A DNA stretch of 64,000 bases from Nepenthes gracilis (taxonomy: Eukaryota; Streptophyta; Magnoliopsida; Caryophyllales; Nepenthaceae), in the NCBI GenBank assembly GCA_033239525.1, contig BSYO01000020.1, positions 12,340,308 to 12,404,307 on the forward strand. The letters are read 5' to 3'. The notes under the pieces are model-generated. The model was not told the DNA's origin. It did no database searches and saw only the letters and a program-made list of their open reading frames with translations. Of the stretch, positions 46,162-57,439 are shown piece after piece. Numbering within the stretch: position 1 is the first letter of the stretch; every line of letters begins with the position of its first letter. Made by a program: the position numbers and the translations under genes.

Positions 46162-49100
46162 TAGCTTTAATAGCGACGATTTGACGCATGTAATTTTTCC
46201 TCATTCCGACCCTCTTGTTGTATCAACCCTCATTTATGATGGTATACTTGATTACCAACTGAAATGAGTTTTGTTGATAATAGAAGCTTCGTAAATTTGT
46301 TATATTTTAATACCTTTTTTAAGTTTGGGTTGAAAAAGAACAAGTTGAGGACGGCCGAAGGCCCTCTATACGGCCTGGACAACGAACCTGTACCCATGCA
46401 TGGGGAGATCTAGTTGGAAGTCACGATGAGAACTTACTTGCATATTGCCACGTGAGAATTGACACTTCTTGTCGTCGACTTACCTTTCGTCTACAATGCC
46501 ATCCCAGGCAAGCCATTCCTCACTACCTTCGGGGTCGTAACGTCGATCCCTCATCTAAAAATGAAGTTTCCGATCCAATACGGAGTGGGGGAGATGCTAA
46601 GCGATCAGGTAGTGGGACGGACTCGCTATCTATCCCAAATCGCCCCTGCAATGCCAGACTGACTAGCCGGGGACTTGGATTTCCACTATGAAGCTACGTT
46701 ATAACAAGCCTAATCAGGTGAGGCAACCGAGATGGTCCCTCTGGACCCCACCGAACTTGAGAAATGCATGCACAATGGCGGTTCCCTAACCACAGCAATT
46801 CACGATCGGGTCGTAAAGTTTCTCAGGAAGAACTTCGATATCTTTACATGGGTTCCCGCCGACATGCTCAAGATACTGACCGAAGTAATGGTCTACAAAT
46901 TAGACCTCGATCCTGATTACAAACCTATCAAGTAGAAGCATAAGAACTACTTTGTCAAGAAGCTGATAGCTATAAGAGAGGAGGTGAAAAGGCTGCTGGA
47001 CAATGGGTTCACGAGAGAAGTACAATACCTAGATTAGCTGTCGAATGTCGTGCTCATGAAGAAGAGTAATGGCAAGTGGCGAATGTAGTCGACTTTACCA
47101 ATGTGAACAAGGCTTGCCCGAAGGACAGCCTTCCCGCTCCTCGGATCGATAAGCTAGTAGACTCCATATCTGGACACGTACTCCTGAGTTTCATAGACAC
47201 CTACTTGGGTTACAACTAGATAAGGATGGACCAGAATGACTAGGAGCATACCTTCTTTGTGACCGATCAAGGGACATACTGTTACAAGGTCATACCCTTC
47301 GACCTAATGAATGTCGGGGCAACTTACCTACGATTGGTAGACAAAATGTTCAAAACCCAGATCGGAAGGAATGTTGACGTATACATGGACGACATGCTCG
47401 TCAAAAGTAAGGTAGCCGACGATCATGTTCGCGATCTGGAAAAGACATGTGAGGTACCTTGGGCTCATAAGATGAAGCTCAACCCGACCAAGTACACATT
47501 TGGAATAATCGCTGAAAAATTCCCGGGCTTCATAGTGTCCCAGTATGGCATTGAAGCCAACCCGAAAAAAAATTAGAGCCATCCTCGACATAAACGTCCC
47601 GCGAACTGTGAAGGAAGTTCAAAGGCTCACAAGGTGACTTGTCGCCTTATCATGGTTCCTGGCTAAGTCCGTGGAGAAGTACCTACCATTCTTCAAGGCA
47701 CTCCGAGGGACGAAGGCATCCAGGTTTCGATGGACGGACAGTGCGAGGCGACGTCTTAGGAACTGAAAACATACCCTGTCAGTCCGCCCCTTCTAAACTC
47801 GCCTTTGGACGGAAAGGATTTATATTTCTACCTAGCTATGTCGGACACAGCTTTGAGTTCGCTACTCATCAGGTAACGCAAAGGCTCACAACAACCTATG
47901 TACTATGTGAGTAAGGTCTTGACGAGTGTGAAGTCTCGATGTCCCCATGCCGAGAGAATTGCCTTGGCCCTCATCTATTCCGCGTGAAAGTTAAGGCCCT
48001 ATTTCTAAGTACACCGGATCGTTGTGTTGACCAATCAGCCCTTGAAGGCGATCCTCCAAAAGCCTGAGACGTTAAGATGACTGAAAAAATAGGCTATAGA
48101 GTTATGTGAGTTTGACGTGAAATTCCGACCGCAACCGTCCCTCAAAGGCCAGGCCCTAGTGGATTTCGTTGTCGAAGCAGTGACCCCAGGCCTTGATATG
48201 CGGGAAAAACACGAAGGCGCGGGCACGTTGGACACTCCCGCGTGGACCCTAAACGTAGATGGTTATCCATGAAGATAGGCAGCGAAGCCGGAGTCATGCT
48301 TAGAACTCTGGACAGCTCATAGATCAAATATTGCCTTACGCTTGCCTTCCCAGCTACCAACAACGTGGCGGAATATGAAGCCCTTCTTACAGGGCTTTGA
48401 CTGGCTAGGGAATGCTCTGCGAAGGTACTAGTCGTGCTCAGCAATTCAGAGTTGGTGGCTAACCAAATCTAGAGAGCCTTCAAGGTGTCGAACTCGCATC
48501 TTGCTAAATATCCGGCGAAGGTGAAAGCCCAAGTCCAGGCACTCAAGAGCTTCGAAATCAAACCCATCGCGAGAGCTGAGAACTGGAAGCCGACCAGTTG
48601 GCTAGGGACGTAGCCACGGGATCTCTAGAGCAGTATACCAAGAGCATGCAGGAAATTTTGGCCGCCCTAAGCAACGATGGCCCCGATCAGGAAGTGTTAC
48701 AAGTAATCGAAGGTGACAAATTGGATGACCCGTACTGTAAGTACCTAACGGAGAGAACATTGCCAGAGAACCCTGAAGAGGCCAAGCGGGTAAGGAAGAT
48801 GGTAGGCTGGTATGCGATCATCAACTGTTAGTTATACCGATGAAGATATTCAACTCTCTACCTAAAATGCCTGGCCCCGGAGGAGGCTAAGTACGCGCTG
48901 GGCATGATCCACCTCGGCGTGTGTAGCTTGCATGTTGGGGGAAAAAATCTCGTATTCAAGATTATGCGACAGGGTTTGTTCTGACCCACGATAAACGAGA
49001 TGTTATGGAATTTGTTAGAAAGTGCGAAAGCTGCCAAGTTCATGGGACTTTGACCCATCGACCACATTCGAAGCTACACAGCCTGCAATCTCTGTGGCCA

Positions 49101-49955
49101 TTTGTACAGTGGGAGCTAAACATCACTGGGCCAATGCCCATGGCCTCTGGGTAGAGGATATTCCTTATCGTCAGCATTGATTACTTCATCAAGTGGGTCG
49201 AAGCGGCTCCCCTGGTACGGATAACCGAGCAGAATGCAACGAGCTTCGTCCGGCAGAGTATCGTTTGCCATTTCGGGATTCCTGAGGTCATTGTGATCGA
49301 CAACAGAACCAAGTTTATCGACAAACGGTTCACTAAATACTGTGCGAGCTTTCGCATCAGGCTAGTTTGCACTTCCTTAGCGTACCCTCAAACTAATGGC
49401 CTGGTTGAAGTCATCAACCGGATGCTGTTGCACAGACTGAACACCAACCTTGAGGACACAGGGAGCTCCTCAGTAGATGAGTTGCCCTCTATGCTATAGC
49501 CGTACCGCATGACCCCGTGGAAACCCACAAGGAAAATGTCCTTCAACCTCTGCTACGAGGGCGAGGTGATGGTACCCATCGAAGTGGGGCTCCCTAGCTT
49601 GTAGGTCGAATACTTCGACCCTGCCACCAACTCTCAAAAGCTTAAGGAGTGCTTGGATCTGCTACCAGAGGTTTGTGACACGGCGCACCTGAGGATGATA
49701 GCCTACCAGCAGCGCATCGCTCGGTATTGTAATAAGTAGATGAAGGCTTGCCTACTCGAGGTCGATAATCTGGTCCTTCGAAGCGTAAAGGCGTCGGGAA
49801 AGACCGCCAATAGGAACAAGTTCTCTCCAGGTTAGGAGGATTCGTTCCTCGTACCGGCGATCTTTCGGAACGGAGCGTATAAGCTACGCACCCAGGACGA
49901 CAAGCTCGTCCCTTAGACCTGTAATGTCGCCCACCTCAAGAAATACTATCAATGA
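46162..49955 (+). pseudogene. Element E pol (protease, RT, RNase H, integrase), decayed
   Basis: The protease region (about 46,160-46,640) includes YDGILDYQLK and VVDLPFVYNAIPGKPFL. The RT (about 46,730-47,580) includes VYKLDLDPDYKPIK, LPAPRIDKLVD-type text at 47,130-47,165, and an intact catalytic VYMDDMLVKS (YMDD at 47,382-47,393). The RNase H (about 48,230-48,560) includes NNVAEYEALLTGL and LARECSAKVLVVLSNSELV. The integrase (about 48,890-49,955) includes a HVGGKNLVFKIMRQGL zinc-binding-region remnant, FGIPEVIVIDNRTKF, AYPQTNGLVEVINRMLLHRL and a C-terminus ending VAHLKKYYQ before TGA (49,953-49,955). Stops are almost all TAG. The catalytic text is better kept than in element A. Confidence 0.9.
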
Positions 49956-50149
49956 TCCAGCACCGAGGTTAGGTAAGGTGTGATACACGATGAAGAGTGC
50001 TTGTACATGTAACGCATTTTCCGTTGATAAAAATGTTGCTTTTATATTCCTGTGTGATCGTTTATGTGAATGTGTGCATGCATATCATTTTAAAAAATAA
50101 AACGACCTAAATTGCCCCTAAGTCAGAAGGATCTTCATCCGCTTGTAAA

Positions 50150-50400
50150 CCAAAACCTTGGCTCTGTGCCAAGGGACCCTCAAATGGTCATACTCAAACC
50201 TGACCCTGTGCCAAAAGGCCATGAGCAGCCCCAAAACCTTGGCTCCATGCTAAGTGACCCTCAAGCGGTCCTACTCAAACTCTGGACCCACACCGAAGCG
50301 CCCCAAGAAGCCCCAAAACGTTGGCTCCGTGCCAAGCAATCCTCAAGCAATTGCACTACGAACTTTGGCTCAATGTCGAATGGCCCATGCGTGGCCAAGC
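50150..50400. repeat. Three ~82-bp tandem repeats in element E
   Basis: Units begin CCAAAACCTTGGCTCTGTGCC (50,150), CCAAAACCTTGGCTCCATGC (50,231) and CCAAAACGTTGGCTCCGTGC (50,313), each followed by AAG..A(C/T)CCTCAA, with a weaker fourth unit after 50,370. They lie between pol and the end of the antisense gene. Tandem repeats in this region are common in Tat/Ogre elements. Confidence 0.8.
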
Positions 50401-50964
50401 GAATAGGCCTGGGGCTCTGGAAGTCCCCGATAGGCGGCCTTTAAAACCTTAGGGGGCCTAAACGGTAGACATGTAATGACCTTTTTAGGAGAAGAAAGCA
50501 TCCTCATTCAACAATGGTCGATGGGCTCAGACCATGCACACGGGAGCGACGATGCCTTGAGCCGAGCCGAGCACCAAAAATGGTGTCGTGCATGCAACGG
50601 CCTAAGATCCAAAATCTGGCTACTATGGCCTGAAAACCCAGCCATCCCTTGAGTGGCTCCACCGGGTGTGCAACAACGTCCAACCTACTAGACCAACTAT
50701 CCCACTACGCATGAGATACGACGACATTCTTTGCCGAAGGACGAGTACAGCGCAAAAAGGCTCCGAATTCGAGCCTTGGCGACGAAAGCTAAATAGCTTT
50801 GCCATTACAAGACAAATTGCAAAATCAAAGAAGATAACACATGCACAAAAGTGCCAAAACCGAAGAGAAAATCATATTTCATTAATCATATATGGAAAAG
50901 GCTACAAGATTGCGTTCGAACGATAAAAAAAAAAAGAAAGAACTATACAAGAGCTCTGGCTACT

Positions 50965-51833
50965 CTAGGAGTTCGAAGGTTCAGCCCTTTTGGAGAAGTT
51001 AGTCAAATGGGAGCCCTTTGAAATCCTGTCGTTCCTTGGGTCAAAAATCCGCATAGAAGTGCCTGTGTATGCTAAAGACGCAATATGACGGCGCATGCAA
51101 ATGCCATCCTAGAATCTGGACTCTAGCACTTGGGCCATCTCTTCCAGGAAAAGCCGAACCCTGAGGTCCGCCAAGGCGCGGGAGCTCTGACCCTCCAAGT
51201 CGGAGATTCGGCCCTTCTCGACATGAAGCTCGCCCTTCAGCTGCTTGACCCTCAACGCCGCGATATTGCCTTCCACGCGTAGGGCCACCTCCCGTTCGGT
51301 TCCCTCCTAGATCCAGCGGAGTAGATCATCCCATCAGGAAAGTACCGCATGAAGAAAGTACGATGCCTCCAAAATCTGCAAAGAACAGGCAAGGGAAAGT
51401 AAGGAATCAAATAACTTTAACGCGGCTGACAAGCGAAAGGGTGCAGAATTCGGGAAGTCATACCTGTGTGAACAGCTCAGTAGCACCGCTGGCTAGACCA
51501 AAGGCAACTCACGATGTAGGGGCGCTTGGCCACTTAGGACACTCGGCAGCCACCTCCACAGGGCTAGGAAAGTTTGACACCACCAAGGGTGGAGGCACGC
51601 TAGGGGGCTCCGGCTACTGCACCTCCTCCGCCGTGTCCCCCTCCTAAATCACATCGGCCACGGGGGCACCAACGATTAGTCTGGACACCCCGGCTTCCTC
51701 GACAATGGCCGGCTCCTAGATGCGTGGCTCAGGTGACGCCTTGGCCGGTATGGCAACAACCTCTGGAATCTCTACAGGCTTTGGCACGGGCTCCGGCCGT
51801 CCACCTCGATGGTCCCTTCGGGCGCGGAACCCT
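50965..51833 (-). pseudogene. Antisense coiled-coil gene of element E (3' part)
   Basis: This gene runs opposite to gag-pol. The first exon present (51,833 down to 51,464) is rich in Pro, Glu and Val (EPVPKPVEIPEVVAIPAKAS). An 88-bp intron follows (51,376-51,463; ACACAG|GTATGA ... TTCTTTGCAG|ATT, phase 0). The second exon has a coiled-coil stretch (AALRVKQLKGELHVEKGRIS) and the tail VLESRF*DGICMRRHIASL, matching VLNDRF*DGIRLRRRIGFL in element A. The frame ends at TAG 50,965-50,967. The N-terminal Transposase_28-like part is missing because the element is cut at 51,833. Five or six TAG codons and two TGA interrupt the frame, including one at the same place as in element A. Confidence 0.68.
51376..51463 (-). 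other. Predicted intron in the antisense gene of element E
   Basis: Good GT-AG borders with a pyrimidine-rich acceptor (TTTCCCTTGCCTGTTCTTTGCAG on the minus strand, written here in part). Phase 0 is kept across it (ELFTQ / ILEASYF). It sits at the same place, relative to the coiled-coil exon, as the intron at 10,495-10,574 in element A. Confidence 0.7.
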
Positions 51834-53289
51834 TCAAATTTAGTGGTAAGCATTTACAATTTTAAATTTTTAACCAATTTAATTCCTTTGTGAGTAATTT
51901 CAAGAATGTCCCAAATTTTTTTTAATGTCTCACATATAAAAATACGTTTAAATTCTTCAGGTGATACAGTCATAAAGATAGCATGTAACCACTTACTGTT
52001 CCAGCTGCATGCGTCAAGTTTTTTTTAGACCATAAAGGTAAAACTTTTGGTTCGTCACCTGTGGTGCATCTGGGTGGAGTCTACCCAGTTTGAGTACTAG
52101 TCCAGATACGCTCATCCATTGATTTGAAAAAGACTCTCATGCGAACCTTCCAATAGGTATAATTGTTCCCTTCAATGTAGGGAGAAACAGACAGTGATTG
52201 ACTAGTATGTAACTAGATCGGGGTTGTGGATCGGGGTGAGTCTTTGATACCAATTGAAAGGATATTTCGTACCAAATTTTATACTAAATGTTTTGACCCC
52301 GTGAAAGATTAGTGAAAATAATACAAAATCAAATATTCAATATACGTAAAAGTATACGACAATAAATAATAATAAAAAGAGACAATTTTTTGATGAAGAA
52401 GGAAAAACTCGATACCCATGGTAATCGAGAAAAATCCTCTGAGTTTCAACGGCGAAAGAAGATATCCACTATTAAAATCAACTTACAGATAGGGTGGTAC
52501 AGACGTGTTAATCTAACTGACTTATTCCCGTCTTATGATTCCTACCAAGGAACTCCTTAGATTTGCCTGCGATAATGGAATCGAATGCATTCCGATCTTT
52601 ACGTCAATCTTCTCTCACAAACCGCTTGAAGTAGCAAACACCATCGGATCCTTTTCTTCACAATACCGATGTTGCCAACGAAGGTAAAAGGGTAGGGGTG
52701 TTGAATCGATAAAGAGAAGGTGGTGAGAAAACCCGTTAGCACACGAAAAACAATGATGCAATTTCGGTTTTCTCAATTAGATCAAGATAAATGGAGTAAA
52801 AGTTGAAGTTTTCTCAAAGAGGAGCACTCCAAAATGTTTCAGTAAAAAATTAGGGCAACTAAAATAATGAGAAAATTTATAGAGAGCTCGAAAAATGCAT
52901 TTAAAAAAATACCCATTGTTGCGCGCTCAAGCGCGCAGCGAGCGCACCGAGGGTTTTAAGAGGAAATCCTATTAGGGCTCGAGCAAGAGGACGACGAGCT
53001 TGAACGGGTAGGTTACTGGAATTCAGGCTCGAGTGCCAAAAGGGTGCACGGCAAGCGCGAAGCTACTAGAATCGGGGCTCAAGCGGATGGCGAGGGCACG
53101 GCAAGCGTGTGGCTTTTGGAATCATGGCTCGATCGACTATCAGGTGAACAGCAGGTGCGGTGCTCCTGGAACCGGGGAACGGGCAGCTATGGAAATAAGT
53201 TGATACTACAATTTGATAAACACAACCCAATATCAACACATGATCAAATATAGTTACGGAATATGTCAATCACAAAAATGACTCTAACA
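51834..53289 (-). mobile_element. Element J: truncated Ty1/copia element
   Basis: A 1,035-bp LTR at 52,255-53,289 (minus strand TGTTAGAGTCATTTTTG ... CCTTTCA) is followed on the minus strand by the tRNA-Met-type PBS TGGTATCAAAGA (complement of 52,241-52,252). After that comes the N-terminal part of a copia gag: GNNYTYWKVRMRVFFKSMDE, EPKVLPLWSKKNLTHA and LQMLTTKF-like text down to about 51,834. The rest of gag-pol and the 3' LTR are missing, cut at the border with element E. Frames contain stops and shifts. Confidence 0.82.
52915..53175. repeat. GCTCGAGC-type ~50-bp repeats in the LTR of element J
   Basis: After GCGCGCTCAAGCGCGC (52,921-52,936), a unit of about 50 bases built as (A/T)CTGGAAT-CNGGGCTCGAGC...GGCAAGCG is repeated three to four times with changes (GGCTCGAG at about 52,976 and 53,027, GGCTCAAG at about 53,076, GGCTCGAT at about 53,125). 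It forms a GC-rich island in an AT-rich LTR. Confidence 0.7.
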
Positions 53290-53629
53290 ATTTGTATTTT
53301 GGATATTGGGATTTGGCTGAGATTTGGCTCATGGCCATGTATATGAAAATAGTCGAATTATTTAGTCGTTGAGATATGTTGCATTTGTTATGATTTGTTA
53401 CCTCCCTTACGATATTTTTGGAGTAAGCCATATGTATATATTGTTTGGACGGTTGTTTGAAGAAATCCTGCGATATCTTTTGGGTCTATTTATTATTATT
53501 ATTTGGATGATAAGATTTTATGATTTGTTTGTTATTACACCCGAATTTGACATTTTGTATTATTATTTTGAGATTTTAAATTTTATAAACTATAAATTAT
53601 TAGACTTACTTTAATTTGGGTTCGTGACA
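53290..53629 (+). repeat. Fragment of LTR family X (copy d)
   Basis: It starts inside the family at TTTGTATTTTGGATATTGGG, next to the end of element J, and is collinear with the 3' part of copies a and b. It ends TTCGTGACA at 53,629. The following CTATATCAAAATGCAA may be a decayed PBS. Truncation at its left side coincides with the end of element J. Confidence 0.6.
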
Positions 53630-53649
53630 CGCTATATCAAAATGCAAAT

Positions 53650-54016
53650 CAATTCTTTCTTCAATGTATTATAGTAGATTATAAATCCTCCCGTTCCCCT
53701 AGGAATTTTACTAAAATCGATGATAAAGTTAATCAACTTTTTAGTTTTTGGAAACTTTTCTTACAATTATCATTTCAATTGAACGCTACTTTTATTTGGG
53801 TCAAATGAGTCAAAGGTATCAAAGTCTTTGAAAAATCTTAACATCAGGTCAAACCAAGGAAATAATGAACTTTAGTAACATTCATTAGCCATTCCCAATT
53901 AGTAACCGCTTTGATTTTCTTCTGATCTACTATCACTCCTCCTTTAGAGATAATATGTCCAACAAAAGAAACTTCATCGGGTTAAAATTTGTGCTTTTTT
54001 GATTTAATAAATTATC

Positions 54017-54050
<34 letters not shown>

Positions 54051-54535
54051 AAGGCAATTCTCAAGTGAGCTTTATAATCCTCACAACTTTTCAAGTAAAT
54101 CAAATATTATCAAAAAAAATCACCATAAATTAATTCAAATAAGGTTAAAATATCAGATTTGTCAAATTTATGAATACTGTAGGCATATTAATTAACCTAA
54201 AAGGGATCACCAAAAATTTATAGTGGTCATACCTCATTCAAAACATCATCTTTTGTCCGTCTTCTTGTTTAGTTCTCAATTAATGATATTTTAAATGTAA
54301 ATTAATTTTGAAAAAATGTAAGTTCATTGCAATAGGTCGAATAAATTGTTAATCCTTGGTAAAAAATATTTATTTATAATCGTGATCTTATTCAATTCTT
54401 GATAATTACTATATAATCTCATCAATCCATTATTTTTCTTCACAAATAGTACTAAAACTCTCCATGATAATATACTTGGTTGGATAAATCTTTTATCTAT
54501 CATTAAATAAGTTCTAAATAATAATTTCATATGAA
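53650..54535 (-). pseudogene. Element G: gypsy RT/RNase H relic
   Basis: Minus-strand reading gives the RT segment [20 protein letters not shown], then [17 protein letters not shown] and [11 protein letters not shown] (54,324-54,530). Farther along are DEVSFVGHIISKGGVIVDQK, IKAVTNWEWLMNVTKVHYFL and the RNase H start near PRGTGGFI (53,670-53,990). These match the FIRPS-SPWGAPVLFVKKKDG and SFLGH-x-x-S-x-x-GV landmarks of chromovirus pol. The catalytic YxDD block falls in the poorly preserved middle, which also holds a (CT)n(GT)n microsatellite. Gag, protease and integrase are absent. Confidence 0.82.
54016..54050. repeat. Compound (CT)n(GT)n microsatellite
   Basis: About 13 CT units followed by about 4 GT units, lying inside the RT/RNase H relic of element G where coding sequence is expected. 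Confidence 0.95.
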
Positions 54536-55852
54536 TAGTTTAGTATATATATACGAGCATGCAAAACTTGCAAATTTTGTGAAAATAACATAATACCAAA
54601 ACATGTAATGCGTATATAAGACATGAAATTTGAAGAATCATATAGAAAACTTGTAAAAATTTCAAAAACTCAAAGTATGTCAAAACATAAAAACTAAAGC
54701 ATGTTAAAACATAAGAATTAAGGGCTGGTGATTCATAAATCATTTCATCATAAAGGTAATTTTGAAGATTGGGTCACTTATATTACTGATAATTTTAGGT
54801 TGATATACTATTACTCAATATTTATAGGCGAGTCATCAATATTACGTTATAGATGAAGTTAAATACTACTTTTTTCATCTGTGAATAATATGCATGTTCT
54901 TTAAGTATGCATAATATATTAGAACTTGTTCTAATATAAGCCGTCAGTTAACTTACAATGGTTTTTTTTTTTCTTGTCAAACATAGATTTTTGTAATAAA
55001 TAGACAAAACGTTTTCACCCTTTGAAAAAAAATATAAACTTTGCTCATATTATAAAATAAAGTACTCATCAAATACTTTCGTGAAAATAGCATAACAGAT
55101 CAAATACTCAAATATTTCATAATTGTTTTACATTTTCTCAATATCAAAACATATCCTTTATAACACAAATGTTTAATAAAAATAAATAAAATTTTTAAAT
55201 ATTCAGTAAAACCTAGTAAAATCTAGAAGTATTCAGTAAAACATATATATATACAATAAAATTTCAAAAGAAAGTGTAAAAGGTAATATGCATGTATATT
55301 TAAAAATTTATCGAAAGAAAAATAAAAGGATTTTAAAAACATGCCAAAGAATGAGTATATCTATACTTACATTATCCTTCTCCTTCTCTATTTTCTCTCT
55401 TCTTCCCTTCTTGATCTCTCTTTTCTCTCCTTTTTTCCGCACAAAATGACAAAAATCAGGCAAAGTGGGAATTATATTTTCAAATTGGTACACAAGTGCT
55501 GGTTAAGTACAAGGCAAACACCATAAACAGCCACATGCACGCATGAGCACTACATTAGATACATATTAGGCGCAGCCCATTTTACTCAAACGATGCATGA
55601 GCATCCCATATGCACTACTCAGATATGAATATTTTGCTTAAAATATGTACTAGTGTGATATCATGCACACCTCATGTGAAAAACTTCTGTTAAAAATACA
55701 TATATACACAGTACTTATACCAATTAATCTTTGATCCTATTTTCTCATATTTGATTTATCTCAAATTTCTATCATGCAATTATTTCCTTTATTAATCCAG
55801 TTTATGATAATTATAATATTATAAATATAAATTAGAAAATTAATGTTACATA
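54536..55852 (-). repeat. LTR of element G (same family as element D's LTR), 3' truncated
   Basis: The minus strand begins TGTAACATTAATTTTC at 55,852, has a U3 with GCATGAGCAC/GCATGCGTG-type repeats (55,490-55,680), a long purine leader (GGAGAGAAAAGAGAG, complement of 55,378-55,435) and a donor GATAAT|GTAAGTATAG (exon border 55,371). It runs into the RT relic at 54,535 without PBS or gag, so a deletion removed the LTR end together with gag and protease. Confidence 0.65.
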
Positions 55853-55903
55853 TATGCTAATATCCACAATATTAAAAAAGAATCAAACTCCTTCTCTAAC
55901 TAT

Positions 55904-56640
55904 TTGAGAGGGAGGACTCTACAAATCACTTCGGAGGTAATCACGAGCAATCTTCATCATCCTCTTCTGCCCTTCCCCAACTACCCCTACTATTTATATG
56001 AGATTCCAATATATGACGATATTGCATCATTCCTGCGTGGTGCAGCCATGTCTTATCATGATAAATCATTTACAATGAAGCATCTCACCCCTCTTGATAG
56101 CTTGTTGCATGCTTACCAATATTTTCCTCTGTGACACACTATGACCTCCTTACTTTTGACAAAACTCTATTTCTCTGTGCTCTCCTCCTAGGTCAATAAA
56201 TTGATATTCCATCACATTTCTACTCCCATATGATTTCCTATTCATTAGTAAGAATGATGATAATTTCCTACATGGATGTCTTATTCAATAACTTATCATG
56301 GGTTTGAGGGTTTTTTTTATTTTCTAGATTTTTCTCATATCCCCTTAGGAAACCTATCTACTATGCCTTCCTTACTTTTGACAAAGCTATATTTCTCTTA
56401 GGTCTGTCAATTGATCTTCTATTGCATCTTTACTCCCGTATGATTTCCTATTCAATAGTAGGAATGATGATAAATTCCTACATGATTGTTTTATTCAATG
56501 ATTAGTCATGTGTTTGAGGGTTTCTTTTCCAGATTTTTCCCATGCCCCCTTAGGCAAACCTATCGACCACATGACCTTTGAGCAAAGCTTGGCCTACACA
56601 CACAGCCACTCCCCTGATTGCCATGATTCCTTTAGCTAAT
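55904..56640 (+). pseudogene. Plant-transposon-protein-like relic (Transposase_32-like) with a 220-bp tandem duplication
   Basis: The plus-strand frame from 55,904 reads LPFPNYPYYLYEIPIYDDIA, SFLRGAAMSYHDKSFTMKHL and TPLDSLLHAYQYF. After a one-base shift it continues DLLTFDKTLFLCALLLGQ*I followed by IPSHFYSHMISY. The pattern (TPLDSLLH, then a predicted helix with a LLTG/LLLGQ-IDIP end) resembles the 'putative plant transposon protein' domain found with gypsy elements. 56,148-56,365 and 56,366-56,575 are a tandem duplication (CTTACTTTTGACAAA ... CCCCTTAG(G)A/CAAACCTATC). Function is unknown and the frame is broken. Confidence 0.45.
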
Positions 56641-57415
56641 CCTTCTCCGAGTGTTATCCCATTACAGTCTATTGTTGGCCCCCCTAAGACACCCTCATCC
56701 TCCTCAACAGCTTTTTCTGTTATCATGGGCCAGCTTTGTTGGATGTTTAACTAACTTGCCACCAACTTTGCAATTGAATTTGGCTTGCTGTCAGTTTTAA
56801 TTGATTAGTGTTTTACATTCTCAAGGTATTTCAGTGCATTAATGCTCCGCTAGACAACTAGGATGCCTGTGAGGGGAAGCTCGGATCGTAGCTTTGATGA
56901 GCTGCATACAATGAGGGATCATGACCACTGGGTGCTGATCAATGCTCATTTTTAGTATTAAGGTAAAGGGGGGAGTAGTTTTGAGTATATTTTTGACTAC
57001 TCTACTGTTACATTGTAAGATTTGTATCTAAATTTATTATTCTTCACAATTGCCACACATTGATGCTCCTTGATAAAGTGCAATTACTTGATTCTAGCTT
57101 CTTATCTAAAGTTCTTCCACATATATATATATATATATTTTGTACTTATTCTAACCATGTCTCATTAGTAACAACAGGTGCACTTGTCCCAAAAAGTCAT
57201 ATGTGTAAGTGTTGCTATTGTTTTTACTTTAAGAATATATTTTTATATGCATTGCTTCTATTTTAGTAATATTTGAACCCATGATTTATGTGTTTATATT
57301 TTTTGTGAAATAATGGGTAGTTACAGAATTGCCAAATAGAGAGATTATTAAAAATATTTTATATTGACATATTTCATGACAAGAAAAATAGATAGTTTGA
57401 ACGATTTTTAAATAT
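56641..57415. other. No gene recognised
   Basis: Includes a moderately GC stretch around 56,860-56,960 (GAGGGGAAGCTCGG ... GGTAAAGGGGGGAG) that may be the 3' end and PPT of an LTR element, and an (AT)n run at 57,121-57,139. I found no certain coding or RNA feature. Confidence 0.4.
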
Positions 57416-57439
57416 TAATGAAGACTAGGGTGCATGGTG

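Larger units (their letters stand above)
43561..51833 (+). mobile_element. Element E: Ty3/gypsy Tat-lineage element, 3' end missing
   Basis: A 5' LTR (43,561 to about 44,397), a PBS region TTGGCGCCGTCTGTGG (44,399-44,414), gag, pol and a 3' region with a minus-strand gene follow in order. There is no second LTR: the element stops near 51,833 directly against copia element J. It is markedly more GC-rich than its surroundings, and most in-frame stops are TAG. It belongs to the same lineage as element A: same PBS text, same RNase H and integrase motifs, same kind of antisense gene. Internal sequences are clearly diverged. Confidence 0.88.

Noticed and set aside
54001..54050. CRISPR-like or regulatory array
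   Set aside because: It is a simple (CT)n(GT)n microsatellite. No spaced direct repeats of CRISPR type occur anywhere in the window, and the genome is a plant's.
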